DNA of 64,000 nt from Dissophora ornata. Lineage: Eukaryota > Mortierellomycota > Mortierellomycetes > Mortierellales > Mortierellaceae. How positions within the stretch are numbered: the first letter of the stretch is position 1; the number at the start of each line of letters is the position of its first letter. The stretch covers positions 1 through 64,000 of the forward strand of contig MU616638.1 of assembly GCA_025201705.1 (NCBI GenBank), written 5' to 3'. The position numbers were made by a program, and so were the translations under genes. The notes beneath the pieces were generated by a model. The model searched no databases. It was given only the letters and a program-made list of their open reading frames with translations, and was not told where the DNA came from. Of this stretch, positions 11,258 through 22,182 are shown one piece after another.

Positions 11258-12495
11258 ATGTCCTCCATCAACTTTGTCAGCGCAGGCAAGCAACGCTAAT
11301 CAGAAGCCAGGCCTTGTTGAGCTGGACATTTCTGAGAGCCGCATTCATGGAATGGAGTCAATGGCAAGGCAGCGACGGAGATTGACCATCCTTTACTACC
11401 TTTTATATTGAAACAAACACCAGACGCCATCGAGGAAGCACGAAAGGCTCGTCAAAAGGAGTGGCAAAAAGCCTACGAGAACACAGAAAGTGAGTCAAAT
11501 CACGATTGAGAGAACGGCGTTATGCCATATTCTTTGCTGAATTTGTAGAGTGTAGAAATGCAGACCTAAAGTAAGTCTTCTTTTTCTTTGTTTTCTCTTC
11601 TCGACTAGATCCACCACCACTCAAAGAGGAAGTGCCTTACGACCCTCGCACACTGTACGAGAGGCTGCAGGAGCAAAAACAAAAGAAGGACGATGCATTT
11701 GCAGAGGCGACGAAATTTGGTAAAGGGGAATACAAAGAGACGTGAGGCAAACCGACGCAGGGAATAGGACGAGGAGTGACGGCTGATAGTTCTGTTATTT
11801 TTACATCCGATTCATGGGATCGATCGTGGATTTTTACCTTTATTCAAACCATAGGAAACTTGATTCACAGGATCGACAATGATGAATTCGATTTTCTGAA
11901 CACCTTGGAGAACGATGAGGCCAGAAAGAAGAGGGAACTCGCCGAGCAGGAAGAGGAGGAACTGAAAAAGTTCCGGATGTAAGGACCTGAACGGCATTTG
12001 AACCCTACGCGTCTACGCGAAAGTACATGTTGCGCGCATTTCTGCTCGGATCTAACCTATGGACATATTTTAAATTCCCTTAGGAATGTGCAGTTAAAAA
12101 CTGCACCGCCACCATCAGAGCCAGCGTCTTTGAGCTCCATAATACCCAAATCTGATTCTTTGTCGTCGTCGTCAGCTGCAACATTGGCCCCAAAGAAAAA
12201 GACCTCACTTTTCGCAGGACTTGTCAAGCGTAACAATACTTCATCTTCCACCACAACATCATCTCCCTCAGCGTCATCTTCTAAATCGTCGCCTGCAAAG
12301 CCAACTGAGGGCAGCACAAATGCAGCAACCAGCAAACGGAAGGCAGAGAAAGATGACGATTCACCAGACAAGAAAGACGCAGACGGCAAAAAGCCAAAAG
12401 TGGACGCGGTCGTTTCCCCTGCTGCGAAACCAAAACCCAACGCGCTGCTTAGTCTTGTAGCATATGATTCAAGTAGCGACGATGAGGATGAGTGA
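11258..12495 (+). CDS. PSME3IP1/FAM192A (NIP30 domain) nuclear protein
   Basis: Animal relatives bind the nuclear PA28-gamma proteasome activator; the partner in fungi is unknown. Five exons (11258-11285, 11424-11489, 11609-11719, 11855-11978, 12084-12495) give about 246 residues. The NIP30 N-terminal domain is clear: AIEEARKARQKEW, then YDPRTLYERLQEQK, then FDFLNTLENDEARKKREL. The family's C-terminal acidic end is present (LVAYDSSSDDEDE); in animals phosphorylation of this serine/acidic tail controls binding. Intron 1 uses a GC-AG donor (CAG|GCAAGC), needed to reach the NIP30 frame. The middle is a Lys/Ser/Ala-rich disordered region with a likely nuclear signal (KRKAEKDDD). Confidence 0.85.
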
Positions 12496-12592
12496 AAAAT
12501 AAAACAGTACTGGGTCCTCAATTTTCATGAAGCAGGATGGTCTTTGCTCATTTATTTGCGGATATTTTATCTCTGGTTCCACAAAGGTGATC

Positions 12593-15500
12593 TCATACGC
12601 GAGGACGTTTGAGAATACCTCCCTCCTCTACGTATGACGACGCTCTTCGCCCCAAATGACCCAAATGACTCTTGCTACCATGAGAATGGTGGTGCCGTTC
12701 CTTCATCCACGCCTGTGATCGCTTCAGAACCCAGCGCACCAGTATCGGAATGCTGTCACATGTCTGCAGAACCTTTGTCAATTTCTCGCTCTCCACTACG
12801 AACAGTTGGCCCTGCTGCTGCTGATCGCCACTTCCAATGACTCCAATATCACTGCTAATATCGTTGCCCATGATCATATTGGAGTTTCCTGCTACCGCCG
12901 CTGCTGTTATTGTTGCTACCGAGGCTCCACTGTTGACAAGTCTGACTGTTGGCTGTCCCGTTCCTGCATCAAGCAAGATCTCGAGCATCATATTGGTCTT
13001 TGTATAAGGGTTCAAGAACGAGGCCAGAATCATCTTAGGTGGCTGTGGTGTTTGAATTACAATTGAGACTTCCGGATTATTGTCTTCGCTGTTATTGCTG
13101 CTGGTGCCTGGTAGAATCGTCACGACTCGCTTCTTGGTCTCAGTGGCTGAGGTCGTTTCTTGGAAACAGCTCTGGAAAAGTGTATTGAACACCATTTGTT
13201 GCCGCAACAACTAGATCCGTAAATACAAAAATAAAAATAGGAAACGTCAATGACCAATGCACTATTTTGACAGCGGCCCAAAAAAAAAAAGGAGTATCTG
13301 TAGACATGGTGTGAGTGCCTGGTGATGTGACAGGGGCAGTGGATACTCTGGATGGCGGACGAAAAAAAAGGTTTGTGGAGTGCAATGAAGAAAAAAAAAT
13401 AGAAAACAAAAAAAAAAAAAAAAAAAAGAAAAAAGTGATGGAACGCCGACCTGATGATCTGAGTATGGTACCCACCTTTGTGCATATATATACTTGAGAG
13501 ATGTGCGTAAATGGGATCCTGTGTAGTAAGCGAGCTTCGTTTTTGGTCCTGTCAAACGAGTAAAACTGACGTACAGCGTTCGGTCCACGATCAAGTGTGA
13601 TTTCCCACTGCGTCTGCTCCATGTTGTGGTTGATCTGTCATGTAAAAGGAGTTGTTAATACATGACCTATTACTCTCAAAAGATTAAGTCATTTGTCTTG
13701 TTTCTCTCGATAAGCGATCCCATACCAAACATTCCTGTAGTGACAGGTAGCCAGGGTCCTTGTGAAATCCCATCGTAGTATTTAATCCCGCCTGGTTAGA
13801 AAGGGCTGCCAACTGTTTCGCTACGTCCTCTGCCACGATGACAGGTGGGTGCAGGACAGCGACGTAGGCTGCCTCGACGGACGCATCATTGTTTGGTACA
13901 ATCCACTTCAATGGCTGCTGCAAGATCGTTGTAGTACTGACGCTTCCTTGATCATTCATAATAGAGCCATAAGGTACAGAGTTCAGACTGAGTGTCTCTG
14001 CTTCAGAGAGCAGGAATCCCGAGCGTTCTATTGGCAGATGCCCTGCTAATGGCGATGTTGACTCCTCCATTGTGATACTGATTCGATGGAATGGAATCTT
14101 GACTTTCTCATTCGCGCCTAAATTCGTTCCAGGACAATATCAGTATCAGGATTTACGACTGGCGATAGTATAGCTGACTAGGGTGTCAAAGCAGTAATAC
14201 CTTGCTCAATAGCTGTCGCAAGGCTGTCCCAGGACACATCAAGAAGGCTTTCCTTTGATGCCCAGTACGCGACAGATGGTCCAGGCAGGACGGCATGATT
14301 CATGGGGATACCATGTCCCTGTGTCACCACACGGCGAAGATCCCGCCCTGTGATGATCCTGGTGATGATATAATGCATAATAAATTAGCTCATATTCAAT
14401 AACATTAACGATTCACAACCTCGAGTGACAGAGTCACTTACATTTCCCGCTTGTATAACTCTTTGAGATCCACATCCATAGATCGAATGTTGTGAAAGAA
14501 ATCGACACTGGGGTATTTCTTTGAGAAGCTGTCGAGGGTCGCTAACGCTCTTAAATTCCTGGAGAACGCATCAAAGTCTCGACTGCAGTCTGGCGAATGA
14601 ATGAGTGCTTCTGATGTTTTCCCCTTTCCCAGTGTTGCCTGTATAAGTTTGCCACATTTGCATCGCAGGTTGTGTGCCAACAGACGGTCAATCTACACGA
14701 GTAAGTACACACATAGTTAATTGCTTATCCTTAATCACTATCCTGTTTACATTCCAAAGAGCATGGATAGAATAGCTCACCCTCTCATCCTGATGGATCT
14801 CTGAAGCATATGAGACCTTGACTCTCAGAATGGCACCAGTACTCTCCACATCAATCTAATAGGTTGTGGAAATGATTCTCGTAAGTTGGGTCGGATCAAA
14901 TCAATGGTGCTGTGCCACTTTAAATGCATTTGTGGTGAACGCACATCGATGACTATAACGTTTCCTCCAATGGTTAATGTCGACACTGGCAACAGGCTGT
15001 CTGGCCGTGATCCTGTCTCCAAATAGCACTCTAGTCTATTTGTCATTTAAGAGATCAGCTGTGTCAACATCACGTCCTTCTACATAACGGACAGACATGT
15101 CCTACGTTTAACCAGGGATGCAGATGTTAAACTTACCCAAGTTCCGTGGCCATATCCCGAATGGTATTGATCAAATGGTCCGTCTTGATACTGCCATCAT
15201 GCGAAGCCGCGCGAATAGTGTTCTGGCATTGTTTCAAGTTTGCCTTGACCGTGTGTACGGCCTCTTCCAACCCAGTCTCATCCTAGATGTGTAGCGAGAA
15301 ATAAAAGTCCTGAAGCCATCAGCTATCACGGCCCGTCACGTATGGCACCCAAGCGGTCCACGATCCCATCAAACTGTCGTGGGCTCTACCTTCAACAATG
15401 AAGAGTATTTTCGAAAGGATGTTGCTGTGGAAGGATCGCCTCCATTCAACGATTGATGCAACGGGCCCTGGGCGAATGAAAGGCAGATGGATCGGATCGC

Positions 15501-15827
15501 AGCAATCTTGTCCTTGTAGTCCCGCTGCAAAGTACCAACCTGGACAGGGCCCAGAGGATGCAGTTCTAATTTTTTCACAAGTCGATATCCAATTCTTCAT
15601 ATTAGACGAGTTGTCCTGATCCTGTCATTCCTAGCATCTGTGTAGCAGGCAACAAAGCTGTGATGCCTCGTACCATTAGTAAGACGATTTGGGTTGCCCT
15701 GTGCTTCAAGGACTGTGGCAGTGGCTGTATTAGTAGCGAGATCCCATTGTTTGAGCGAGTCCCGGACAAGGGCATGCAGCTCGCGCAGATGTTCTTGCAC
15801 TGTTGTTGGGTTTGCTGGGTCAGGCAT
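12593..15827 (-). CDS. MED1: Mediator complex subunit 1 (MED1)
   Basis: Middle-module Mediator subunit that links gene activators to RNA polymerase II. Ten exons join in frame: 15827-15674, 15565-15390, 15282-15137, 15035-14945, 14855-14781, 14692-14442, 14358-14201, 14117-13726, 13634-13494 and 13210-12593, giving about 733 residues. Family landmarks appear in order: LECYLET near the N-terminal domain, the FDAFSRNLRALATLD helix, INHNMEQTQWEI and LLRQQMVFNTLFQSCF, ending with LTKVLQTCDSIPILVRWVL. The very long disordered LXXLL tail of animal MED1 is absent, as usual in fungi. The gene is tail-to-tail with PSME3IP1 (97 bp) and head-to-head with the HMG gene. Intron 9 holds a long poly-A/T tract. 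Confidence 0.87.
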
Positions 15828-16286
15828 GGTTTCTGCTCTGAAAGGTCGAGGCGATCAATGGGTAGACCAGACCAGTCCAGTCCAACTAAGGCACGGGCTT
15901 TTTTTTCATCTCACAAATTAGAGGCGTCACGTGTGCGTTTCGCGTAGACGCGTCGCGAAAAAAAGTGCGTCCAGTTCAGGGACGACGGTCTGTAGATTTC
16001 ATTAATGGACAAATATCACAAGCGGAGAAAGATTGCCGAAGAATATAAGGACGCTCGAGCCTGGTCGACTCGACCCAATTGAAGTGAAATGTTGTTCTCT
16101 TTGATCCCCTTGAGTATGATCAACAAAGACGGGGCAAGCACAAAGAGGATATTGGGATCTACAAGCAGGCGCTTCTTTATATGGTCGGTGGATCGCAACG
16201 ACTGCAAGCAGAACTACTGTCCTCGAACCAAAGTATTAAAGAATTGCACAAAGAACGTGCGGCCAGGAACCTCCTAGTGCAGACAC
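15828..16286. promoter_or_regulatory. Divergent promoter of MED1 and HMG gene with E-box and CGCG palindrome
   Basis: Holds a TCACGTG E-box (CACGTG at 15928-15933), the class bound by Cbf1/USF factors. Right beside it is a 7-bp inverted repeat (TTTCGCG at 15938-15944, CGCGAAA at 15954-15960) flanking an ACGCGT core (15948-15953). TTTCGCG and ACGCGT resemble E2F-like and MCB cell-cycle sites. Binding is inference. Confidence 0.55.
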
Positions 16287-18359
16287 ATGGATATAAAACT
16301 CGTCGATTTATCACCCAACCCTAACGAACTCTCAAACCTTCCCGATCATCCTTGTATATTTCTCTCAAGTATGGACACTGAATACCCCTTCGGTATGTTT
16401 GAAGCGACCGTATTTAAGGAAGGTAGTGGCGACACAGACACTGATCGTCTGTTTGGCTACCTCCTGGGCCCTGGACTGGACTTGAGTCACGGTCTAAAGG
16501 AACTCCCTTCTTCTCCGCCGAGCCACCTCGATGTGGCCCCGTTGAATCTTAATCCATTCGTTGACTTGAATCTTGAGCTGCTTTCAAACCTGGCCGCATC
16601 AAATAGAAAAGAAACAGGAGTTAAGGAGAAAGCTTTCATTGACGAAATCTTCGATACAAGCAATTTCATGGAGATACTTCAGTCTCCCTTGATCTCACAC
16701 GACAGCAAGAACTACGATTTTGGGCCAACTGAAACCCAATCCCCGTTATTCCAAAGCGCATCATATCAGGGTGGCCATTCCCTTGGATATCTCCCTTTCA
16801 ATTCAAGTTCATTTAAAATGGCATCATCTGCTCTCCAGCCCCTTCAGCCACAGCAGCCGAATCTTTCCCAACGGTTCCCAATCCTCACGCTCGCAGACAC
16901 ATTCCAGAGCCCATTTTCCGCAGTCGATCTCACTTGCTTGCCGCTCGCTTTGTTGCCGTCATACGATATCCTCTCGGACTCTGGCTTTAGCAGCAATGAG
17001 AGCGTGAGTCCAACGTCTTGTCATTGGTCCAAATGGCCATTCTCCTCTTCACGATCAACCACAGCATCACCACCGCCCGAGATATCGAACTCATATCTCC
17101 CACAATCCCAGGCAATAACGTCGATGCCTTTCTATGGGATTTCCCCATCCTCAGCGTCGCAGGACCCAATGATGTGTAACGAACTGACACTGGAAGCCGT
17201 CCTGCGCGATCTTATGAGCCAATCCATCCTTGACACAACGGATGTTAAGGCAACTACTCAGCAGTCGAGTTTTCCTCCTCGAGCTCAATCACAGGGTCTC
17301 AACGGACTTGAACTAGGACTCGGTGGTGACAAGAAGTGCTTACCATTTAATATCAGTGATTCCGTGAAACGCAGGGTCGATGTCGAATCCTTTTCACATC
17401 CACTGCAACCGACACTTAAGCGTCAGAAGTCCATGCCAACGTCTCCGACTACCTCTGCAACGTGCTGCCAGGCAAGGGAGATCACGTTCTCCCAGGATCT
17501 AGATAACGACCAACCGTCACCGCACAAACGCAAACTGGCCAGAACGAAGGTGACTGATAGTGCTCACTATCGTCCCCGAAACGCGTTCTTCATGTTTCGT
17601 GGGTTTGTCTCTCGCATCCAATCCACCATACGTCCCAAGCCGGCAGCGGCAACGACGAGAACGGCGATGACGGGCACTGTTGCCTCAGTCATTACCTCCC
17701 CATCTATGTCACCAGCCTCTTCACTTTATCTACCTCCGACAAAGTTGTCCTTGTTTTCGGCATCCGATTCGACTGGACGTTCAACATTGACAAGCGCCAA
17801 AGGACAAGGCGTGGCTCAAACAAAGGTCTCCGTGAGCTGTGGCAAGATCTGGTCTAGCGAATGTTTCGAATGCTGTGGAACAGGTGGCTGCGCCAATTGT
17901 CGCATGCGTTCCCTCTTTGGCCAAGCATCTGATTTTTTAAAGCTGAGACAGACAGAACTGGAGCGCCAGATCGAGTTTTCAGAGATCGATGATCGCCATA
18001 ACAAACTAGACCGTGAAGCAAATACAATGCCAGGCGTTGACGACAAGGGGAGCAATGAACTATCTGCAAATAGTGGTGGTCGAGGTGGACTGGCGCGATT
18101 GGCACTAGAGGATTCGTTCAACTGGAAAGAGTTTCAACAGCTGTACTATGATAGTGACCTGTTCCAATGGCATCGCGACAAGTATCTACAGAGTGATGGG
18201 AACCTGAACCTCGAAGAGATGAAACGCGTTTGGATGGAAAACGAAAGGTGCTATGAAAAGGTATTTTTGGAGGGAGCTAGAAGGCGCATCTTGCAGAACG
18301 GGTCGCGAAATGTGAAGAAGGCAGGGCAGAGACCACGTAAGGTATACCCGACGTCTTGA
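16287..18359 (+). CDS. HMG-box protein with a split box (putative transcription factor)
   Basis: Intronless, 690 residues. Residues 1-420 are Ser/Pro-rich and look disordered. From about residue 427 the first part of a MATA/SOX-type HMG box is clear (HYRPRNAFFMFRGFVSRIQ). The expected second helix (TKVSVSCGKIWSS, about 511-523) comes only after a roughly 60-residue Ser/Thr/Pro insert. Between helix 2 and helix 3 lies a second insert with a cysteine cluster (CFECCGTGGCANC). Helix 3 seems to be SDFLKLRQTELERQIE. The C-terminal 150 residues are charged and of unknown family. The box type is used by fungal sex-determining and general regulators, but the flanking genes (MED1, sulfite oxidase) are not the known sex-locus neighbours (triose-phosphate transporter, RNA helicase), so a mating role is not supported. 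Confidence 0.7.
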   Translation: MDIKLVDLSPNPNELSNLPDHPCIFLSSMDTEYPFGMFEATVFKEGSGDTDTDRLFGYLLGPGLDLSHGLKELPSSPPSHLDVAPLNLNPFVDLNLELLSNLAASNRKETGVKEKAFIDEIFDTSNFMEILQSPLISHDSKNYDFGPTETQSPLFQSASYQGGHSLGYLPFNSSSFKMASSALQPLQPQQPNLSQRFPILTLADTFQSPFSAVDLTCLPLALLPSYDILSDSGFSSNESVSPTSCHWSKWPFSSSRSTTASPPPEISNSYLPQSQAITSMPFYGISPSSASQDPMMCNELTLEAVLRDLMSQSILDTTDVKATTQQSSFPPRAQSQGLNGLELGLGGDKKCLPFNISDSVKRRVDVESFSHPLQPTLKRQKSMPTSPTTSATCCQAREITFSQDLDNDQPSPHKRKLARTKVTDSAHYRPRNAFFMFRGFVSRIQSTIRPKPAAATTRTAMTGTVASVITSPSMSPASSLYLPPTKLSLFSASDSTGRSTLTSAKGQGVAQTKVSVSCGKIWSSECFECCGTGGCANCRMRSLFGQASDFLKLRQTELERQIEFSEIDDRHNKLDREANTMPGVDDKGSNELSANSGGRGGLARLALEDSFNWKEFQQLYYDSDLFQWHRDKYLQSDGNLNLEEMKRVWMENERCYEKVFLEGARRRILQNGSRNVKKAGQRPRKVYPTS

Positions 18360-18424
18360 GCATTCGACTGAATCGCAAAATACGGGCACAAAGCATGATT
18401 TTATTTTTGAAAAATAAAACTTAT

Positions 18425-20586
18425 TTACATGTGGTTAGCAGGATCTTGCGTAACACTGGCGCGGGACCATGCGTTGTTCATAACGCCTCGGTAGTTCCAG
18501 ATGGTATGCTCGGGCTGAGTATTTCCACTCGAATCATCTAATGGTGTTACGATGAAGAGATGGCCCGGTTAGAAAAAGGTACTCTGAACATCGCCCTGCC
18601 AAATCTTAAACGGCCCGCCTCGCTTACAGGCACGCGCAATAATCTCGGTTGAGCCAGCGATCATTGGCACCGTCTTTTCCCATAGAGCCCAGGTCCAGAA
18701 CATTCCGCTGTACTCATCAGGAGTTTGCTCCATCTTGTCTGCGGGCTCCCATGTTTGCCCGCCGTCTGCGGACACCTCAACTCTGTAAATACCTCGTCCA
18801 CCACCTGTCATATACAGAAAAAAAATATACGCTAATGAGTACTCCAACCTGACATACGGGCTGATAAGTCTGCCAACACGCGTCGATTCTGACCTGAGAT
18901 TGCATATCCTCTGATAGTTACAGGCTCCGACAACGAGATAGCCTCCTGATCTGTAGGACTACAGATTACACACTGTACATTCATCTCTCCTAGAGATGCT
19001 GCCAAGTCCCATGCCTGCTCCGCGTTATGATGATCGATCTAAGATGACAGGTTGAGATGCGTTTCAATAGCGAGATACGAAATAAAGCTGAAACCTGCAC
19101 TACTTTCTTAACGAGGATCTTTCGTTTGCTTACTGTGGGGTCTAAAATCTTATAGTCTCGTTTCTATTTTTTTTTTTTTTNNNNNNNNNNTTTTGGAAAT
19201 GTGTTCTAAACCGTTAGGGCTCTGTCAGAGTTATAAGTCGCCGTAAAGTGGATATCTTTCTTCCCTCAGTAAATACCTGGAAAAAGGAGTTGGATTCTCG
19301 AGGCTGAATGATGATCCTCTGTAAAAACTTGACAGATCGGGCTCCAATGAACCCGGGTACAATGGCGCGGAGAGGGAATCCGTGCTCTCGTGTCAAAGGC
19401 TCACCGTTCATCTACATATACATAGCGAGTTAGTAAGATGCACTGACTGAAATTCTACAACTCCACGAATTCGCAGCTCTCACTTTACCTCGTAGGCTAG
19501 AATTACATCTCCAAGCGGGTCCCTGCAGCAGAGGAGATCCAAAAGCACAATTACTAAATTGACAATAAGACCCTATAGCGTCACTTTGCCCTATATCGCG
19601 TACATCAGCACTTTACATGGCTTTTCGGAAAGGAATCGAGCTTCCGTAGCATATGTCCTCGTGGACATGGCCATCCGCTTCAAAGGAGACGTGAAAGTCA
19701 CGCAGTACTCTATGGTACTCCTCTTTCGGGATATCTGCTATATCCTTGAGAATGTCGCACAGACGAGGTCCCGACCAGACCGCCTACATTCAAAGCGCAT
19801 GCACTTCACCCAGTTAGTTTTCATTGAAATATCCGTTCATGGTCGACGTCCTTACACTCGCTGAAATTTCACACAGTCTAACGTCCTTACAGTAGAGACT
19901 GCACCGGATTTCCAGATCACACCATCGACTTCCTTGACAGCTGCAAGTCCATCACGTCGATTACCGGCGCACTGAAGCGTCGCTGAGACAGTGACCTTGG
20001 GCCATTTGGTCATGATGTCATGCATCGAGAGCGCTTTCCAGGCAATACCGGGTGCTGATGAATCATGTTCATGCTGTACGTCGTTAAGCTGTATACCGAC
20101 GTAGACCTGGTGGTGATCTAGTGAAAGATTTGGAATCGGTCCATGGTTGCGCTTGAAAAAAAATTCGGTTGGTGTGATCTCAGCGTTGACAAGCGTCGGG
20201 AGAAAGGGTTCTGCGTTGAAGGGTTTGTCGCAATGAACAAGAAAGTTCGATTGCTGCCAGGAAGGATCATGGGAATAGTCAAGGTGTTTCTCATCGACCA
20301 TATGCTGAAGAGGAGGGTGGATAGACGAATGACCGTGGGAAGAGTCAAGGTGTTCCACATCGGTCTTGCCCTGTGGAGGAGGGTCGTGATATGGCTCGGG
20401 ATTCATGACTATGGCGTGCTTAGATCGCACTGTATTGAGAGCAGAGAGATGGAAGTTGGTAGCTTGGGGTAGGATCCAAGGTAGTGGATGGGAAGTGGTT
20501 GTGAATATTGATGAGAAAGAGAAAGGAAGGCAGCTTTTGTGAGACAAGACGGGTCCAAAGACACGGACTCGAAAGACGAAGTCCAT
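18425..20586 (-). CDS. Sulfite oxidase, molybdopterin type without cytochrome b5
   Basis: Oxidises sulfite to sulfate with a molybdenum cofactor. Eight exons: 20586-19891, 19783-19617, 19522-19489, 19411-19277, 19163-19134, 19038-18894, 18804-18628 and 18537-18425, about 498 residues. The Mo-binding cysteine is in [11 protein letters not shown] (Cys about 206), followed by [18 protein letters not shown] and [10 protein letters not shown]. The dimerisation domain shows [20 protein letters not shown] and [18 protein letters not shown]. The last exon is short and easily missed; it supplies the conserved NNAWSRA end. The N-terminal heme domain of animal enzymes is absent, so the enzyme resembles the plant type that passes electrons to oxygen. 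There is no SKL-type peroxisomal end. The first 60 residues are hydrophobic/basic and may be a targeting leader, or the start may be an internal Met. A 10-N gap lies in intron 4. Confidence 0.9.
19181..19190. other. Assembly gap of 10 N
   Basis: Ten N flanked on the left by a run of T. It falls in intron 4 of the sulfite oxidase gene, between the exon ending SFFQ and the 30-base exon [10 protein letters not shown]. The true length of the missing piece is unknown, but both flanking exons are intact. Confidence 0.97.
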
Positions 20587-21134
20587 ATCCCACAGGCTCC
20601 GCCTACGAGCGCTCTATTGTTTCAGGCTTTGATTCCATTGGTTGGAGCGAGATTACCTCCTTATTTTCACAGATGGACACACTGCTACGGAGGTTATTCT
20701 CAAGCCACCAAGGGCTTTATCAGGTGATGCTTCTGCCGCCTCTCTTTTCTCTTTCTTCAACGTGACCTAGACCATCCCCCCCAACCCAGAAAGTAAGTAG
20801 CCCAAGGCATTTGTCTCGCAGCACATCCTCAAAGCTATGCTCAACACCCAGCCTGCCTCGCTGAATTGCCTGTTCTCTGGGGCATTTGCTCTCGGCCTGG
20901 CGACCTACCGGCTACTGAGGCTATGTCACCAGAGCTGAGCAGTGGAGGATTGTTGGCCCGGGTCCCACTCCGCATTGGGGTGGGCACTTCTGTCCATGAA
21001 CAAACGCATGGGGCACATGTTGCAAACATATAAACACTGGCTGCACAGGACATCTAGGGAACTAGACCGTCCCTTAAGACTAACAAGACATTCTATTCTC
21101 ATCATACAGCTGCAATCCGCCAGTCCATTACACC
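20587..21134. promoter_or_regulatory. Divergent promoter of sulfite oxidase and the Cbf1-like gene
   Basis: 548 bases between outward-facing starts. I see no CACGTG box here. No coding sequence was recognised. Confidence 0.45.
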
Positions 21135-22182
21135 ATGACATCCTCTTCCGAGATTCATGTTCAGGAGGTGCTGAACAACTTGGTAAGTGGCACGGAACTT
21201 TGATAAGAGGGGGAGCAGAGAAACATCGCGGCACAATAAATTGACATGACAAACATATGTCAAATCAATTTCGCGCGTGCGCCTCCTATCGGCCAATAGA
21301 CGAATTCAATCAAGCGCGACGGCATGGAAAAGCTCGAACTGGACGAGACCTTCACCGCTGTTATTGCCCAGCACACCGCAGCGCAGGTTCAAGCTCAAGC
21401 CCAGGCCCAGACTCCGGCGCTGACTACCCAGGAGCAACACGACCAGCAACAAGTCAACCAGGACGAGCTGGAGCGCATTGCCCAGGAGCACCAACAGCAG
21501 CAGAAACAGTTGGCTCTCAAGCACGAACAGGCAGGACAGGACTCACAGCCACATGAACACTCTGAGCAACCAACCCCAACAGCACCAGTCGACGAAAATA
21601 CCGTGATACATGTGAATACACTGGATCCTGGAAACAGTACCCTTGCCACCGTTCCTATCACAGCAACAAGGTATGCATGCGTTTGCTATCAAGTCTTGCT
21701 TTCATAAAGTGTCTGAAGCAAGTGCTAAGAACAACATGGCGGAGACTGACTCGACTCTTCTGTATATTTATAGCCCAGCGCTGCCACCAGCAAAGCCAGC
21801 ATCGGGGTCGGAGGAGTGGCACAAGATGCGCCGTGATAACCACAAAGAGGTTGAGCGTCGTCGACGAGAGAATATCAACGCGGGAATCAAAGACCTGGAA
21901 GCAGTGATCCCGAACCCTGACAAGAACAAGGGCGCGATCCTGCGCCAGGCTGTCAACTATATCCAGTCGATCCATGAGGCACACCAGAAGGCAGTAGTCG
22001 AGAACGAGGCCTTGAAGGCGATCCAGTTTGAGCGTGAGAAGGCCTTGCTGGAGAAGAACGTGGCGCAGAACCAGCTGCAAAGTCTGATCGCGGAGCACGA
22101 CCGCCTGAAGCGCGACTATGAGGCATTGCGCAAGGAGGTGGACGAGCTGGAAGAGTCGAAGAAGAGGCAGCGGACTGAGTAA
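21135..22182 (+). CDS. bHLH leucine-zipper factor, Cbf1/USF type
   Basis: Three exons (21135-21182, 21300-21670, 21774-22182) give about 275 residues. Residues 40-110 are Gln/Ala-rich, a likely activation region. The basic region HKEVERRRRENIN (about residue 162) has the His-Glu-Arg triad that reads CACGTG and matches yeast Cbf1 exactly over this stretch. Helix 1 and loop continue as AGIKDLEAVIPNPDKNKGA, helix 2 as ILRQAVNYIQSI. A long coiled coil with heptad leucines runs to the C-terminus. In yeast Cbf1 controls sulfur amino-acid genes and centromeres, while USF acts more widely. The adjacent gene is sulfite oxidase, which fits a sulfur link but does not prove one. Confidence 0.88.

Noticed and set aside
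16287..18359. The HMG gene as the sex-determining locus
   Set aside because: The box is of the right broad type, but the known sex-locus neighbours of Mucoromycota (a triose-phosphate transporter and the RnhA RNA helicase) are absent, and the helicase in this window is the unrelated splicing factor PRP28.
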